DNA from: Acidobacteriota bacterium
Lineage (GTDB): Bacteria; Acidobacteriota; Terriglobia; Versatilivoradales; Versatilivoraceae
Assembly (NCBI GenBank): GCA_028875135.1
Contig: JAPPFQ010000261.1
Coordinates: forward strand, 1 to 8,038
Reading direction: 5' to 3'
DNA length: 8,038 nucleotides
The notes under the pieces were generated by a model. The model was not told the DNA's origin. It searched no databases and saw only the letters and a program-made list of their open reading frames with translations. Below are positions 6,491-8,038 of this stretch, piece after piece (within the stretch, counting starts at the first letter, position 1; each line of letters begins with the position of its first letter). The position numbers and the translations under genes were made by a program.

Positions 6491-6521
6491 GGCGCCCGCG
6501 TTCGGTTCCACCATGGCGGCG

Positions 6522-8038
6522 TCAGTGGTTGAAGGCAAACTCTCGGGAGGTGATCAGACTCCAGACCAGGTCTTCCCAGGCCCGCCTCTTGTCGGAACTC
6601 TTGCCCAGGACCGATTCCAGCTCGGCCAGCTCCAGCGGTGAGGGAAAGCGAGACAAGGCGGCCAGGTAGAGCTCCTGAATCACCTCGCCGTGGGATGCGT
6701 CTTTTTGGATCAACTGGTCGAGGCGTCCGCCTTTCCTGGAAATCTTCTCCGTGTAGGTCTTTCCCACCAGCATGTGGAGCGCCTGGTTGAGGCTGGGCGA
6801 GGTCTTGGTTTCCGGGATCTGCAGAAGATTGGGTCTCCCGTACATCTGCAGAAAATCGGAGGGATAGATGTCGGGCACCTCCAGTTGAATAGCCCGGGTT
6901 CCCGGGGGAGCCTGGCCCCCCGGGCCGTTTTCGAAGACTTCCGGGACGCCGGTCACCTGGCTGATGGCATCCAGAAGCACTTCGGCTTCCAGCGGCTTCG
7001 GGATGAAGTGGGAGTAGTTCAAGGTATCCTGGCGATTAGACTCCCGTGGAGACGAGGCGAGCTGGTAGGTTCGAGAACTGGTGATCCGGCGCAGAATCTG
7101 CTTCAGGTCGTATCCGTTGCGCCGGCAGTCCTCGGCCAGAGCCTTCAGTAGATCGGGGTGGGTCGGCGGATTGGTCGAGCGGAAATCGTCCACCGGATCC
7201 ACCAGGCCGCGCCCAAACAGGTGGCCCCACATGCGGTTGACCAGGGTTTCGGCAAAGTAGGGGTGCTCTGTGACCCAGCGGGCAAACTCGCGGCGGGGAT
7301 GTCCGATGCCTTCGGAGGCGATGGCCTGTCCCTCCAGGAATGCGGGTTTGACGAGCTGCTTGCGACGGGGATGAATCACCTTCACCGTTTCCGCCGACTC
7401 TCCAAAATCCGGTTGGCGGCCGGCGGGATCGTCAAAGAGAACCGCCGCCCCGAACCCGGTCCATTCGGTTCGGCTGATCTGCCCGAAGAAGGACGCCAGC
7501 CCCCAGAACTGATCCTGGCTCCACTGCTCGTAGGGGTGGTCGTGACACTGGGCGCAATCCAGCCGTCTTCCCAGGAAGACCCGCACCTCTTCCGGCATGA
7601 TGTCGGCGGCCTTGGCTTCTTCCCCGTAGGAAAGGAAGTGTCTCGAGGCGCCGCCGTAGCCCTGTGCCGCCAGCCGCTCCCGGGCGATTTCCCGATAGGA
7701 TTTGTTTTGGGCGATGTTCTCCCACACCCAACGCCAATAGGTGTAGGCGTGCTCAGCCCCACCGACGGCGCCTGCCGCCACCCGGAAGAGCCGGCCGAAG
7801 CGAAAGGTCCAGTAGTCCACGTATTCGGGAGAATCCAGCAGGGCGTCAATCAGTTTCGTTCGTTTTTGAGGGTCCCGGCTGGCGATGAACTCCCGCACCC
7901 GACCGGGCGGCGGTAGCGTTCCCGTCAAGTCGAGGCAGACACGCCGCAGGAACTCGGCGTCGCTGGAGAGCGGTGACGCGGGGATCTGAAAGCGGCTCAA
8001 CTTGCCGAAAACGAAGTCATCGATAAAGTTGTGCGGGG
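6522..8038 (-). CDS. DUF1549/DUF1553 protein, N-terminus beyond the window edge
   Basis: The frame stays open to the right edge: 504 residues are visible, starting ..PHNFIDDFVFGKLSRF, which already matches the DUF1549 opening, so the TTG at 8000 is not a credible start. DUF1549 spans about residues 3-200: FLRRVCLDLTGTLPP, then VFLGRRLDCAQCHDHPYEQW with CxxCH at 7556-7542. DUF1553 spans about 247-495: RREFARWVTEHPYFAETLVNRMWGHLFGRGLVDPVDDF, HPDLLKALAEDC, ITSSRTYQL, and a C-terminal RFPSPLELAE and SLITSREFAFNH. Full-length relatives often carry an N-terminal signal and cytochrome-c-like (PSCyt1) domain, which would lie outside the window. The CxxCH could bind haem, or a metal, but this is not proven for the family. 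It is followed after 43 bases by DUF1501, the usual partner. Confidence 0.9.
   Translation of the reverse strand, partial: PHNFIDDFVFGKLSRFQIPASPLSSDAEFLRRVCLDLTGTLPPPGRVREFIASRDPQKRTKLIDALLDSPEYVDYWTFRFGRLFRVAAGAVGGAEHAYTYWRWVWENIAQNKSYREIARERLAAQGYGGASRHFLSYGEEAKAADIMPEEVRVFLGRRLDCAQCHDHPYEQWSQDQFWGLASFFGQISRTEWTGFGAAVLFDDPAGRQPDFGESAETVKVIHPRRKQLVKPAFLEGQAIASEGIGHPRREFARWVTEHPYFAETLVNRMWGHLFGRGLVDPVDDFRSTNPPTHPDLLKALAEDCRRNGYDLKQILRRITSSRTYQLASSPRESNRQDTLNYSHFIPKPLEAEVLLDAISQVTGVPEVFENGPGGQAPPGTRAIQLEVPDIYPSDFLQMYGRPNLLQIPETKTSPSLNQALHMLVGKTYTEKISRKGGRLDQLIQKDASHGEVIQELYLAALSRFPSPLELAELESVLGKSSDKRRAWEDLVWSLITSREFAFNH

Noticed and set aside
5405..6532. Rightward 375-residue open frame antisense to DUF1501
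   Set aside because: Long antisense frames are common in GC-rich genes; no domain or ribosome site, and the opposite strand carries a full set of DUF1501 motifs.
6479..6538. Longer DUF1501 start at 6538 overlapping the upstream gene
   Set aside because: The AGGAG at 6486-6490 is correctly spaced for 6478, and the extra 20 residues would push the twin-arginine motif away from the N-terminus.
7158..7916. Rightward 252-residue open frame antisense to the DUF1549/1553 gene
   Set aside because: Same reasoning: shadow of a conserved gene, no recognisable features.

Overview
This is a GC-rich bacterial window holding four protein genes in two convergent groups. Two genes read rightward: a small secreted SnoaL-like/NTF2-fold protein and a very long secreted protein of two Ig-like segments and 18 NHL beta-propeller blades. 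Two genes read leftward: a DUF1549/DUF1553 protein, cut by the right edge of the window, followed by a DUF1501 protein with a Tat-type signal. Tandem DUF1549/DUF1553 and DUF1501 genes, together with NHL proteins carrying 'GTGxxGYxGDGGPAT' linkers, are typical of Planctomycetota, Verrucomicrobiota and Acidobacteriota. I cannot choose among these phyla from this sequence alone. I see no phage, plasmid, CRISPR, tRNA or rRNA signal.

Layout: bases 1-205 are bounded by a near-perfect 27-bp inverted repeat (26/27), and each arm is itself a small GC-rich hairpin, so the segment looks like a paired REP-like or MITE-like element. After a short gap comes the SnoaL-like gene (368-952). A 377-base non-coding stretch (953-1329) follows, with an AT-rich candidate promoter, an 8-bp hairpin and a strong Shine-Dalgarno sequence, leading into the NHL gene (1330-5007). 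A 124-base convergent intergenic region (5008-5131) contains a hairpin with a UUCG tetraloop, a possible shared terminator. DUF1501 (5132-6478) and DUF1549/1553 (6522 to beyond 8038) lie on the minus strand, 43 bases apart, in a probable operon.

Function: nearly everything here appears to be exported. The leftward pair is a very common but biochemically uncharacterised two-gene module: a CxxCH-bearing protein and an alkaline-phosphatase-superfamily-like protein. The NHL protein is most likely an extracellular or periplasmic binding scaffold. Its sequence suggests that an ancestral 'Ig-like + six-bladed propeller' unit was duplicated and that the second propeller block then doubled, giving 6 + 12 blades. 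No link between the two groups beyond adjacency can be shown. I found no convincing new defence, mobile or biosynthetic system. The most unusual items are the architecture of the NHL protein and the paired palindromic element at the left end.
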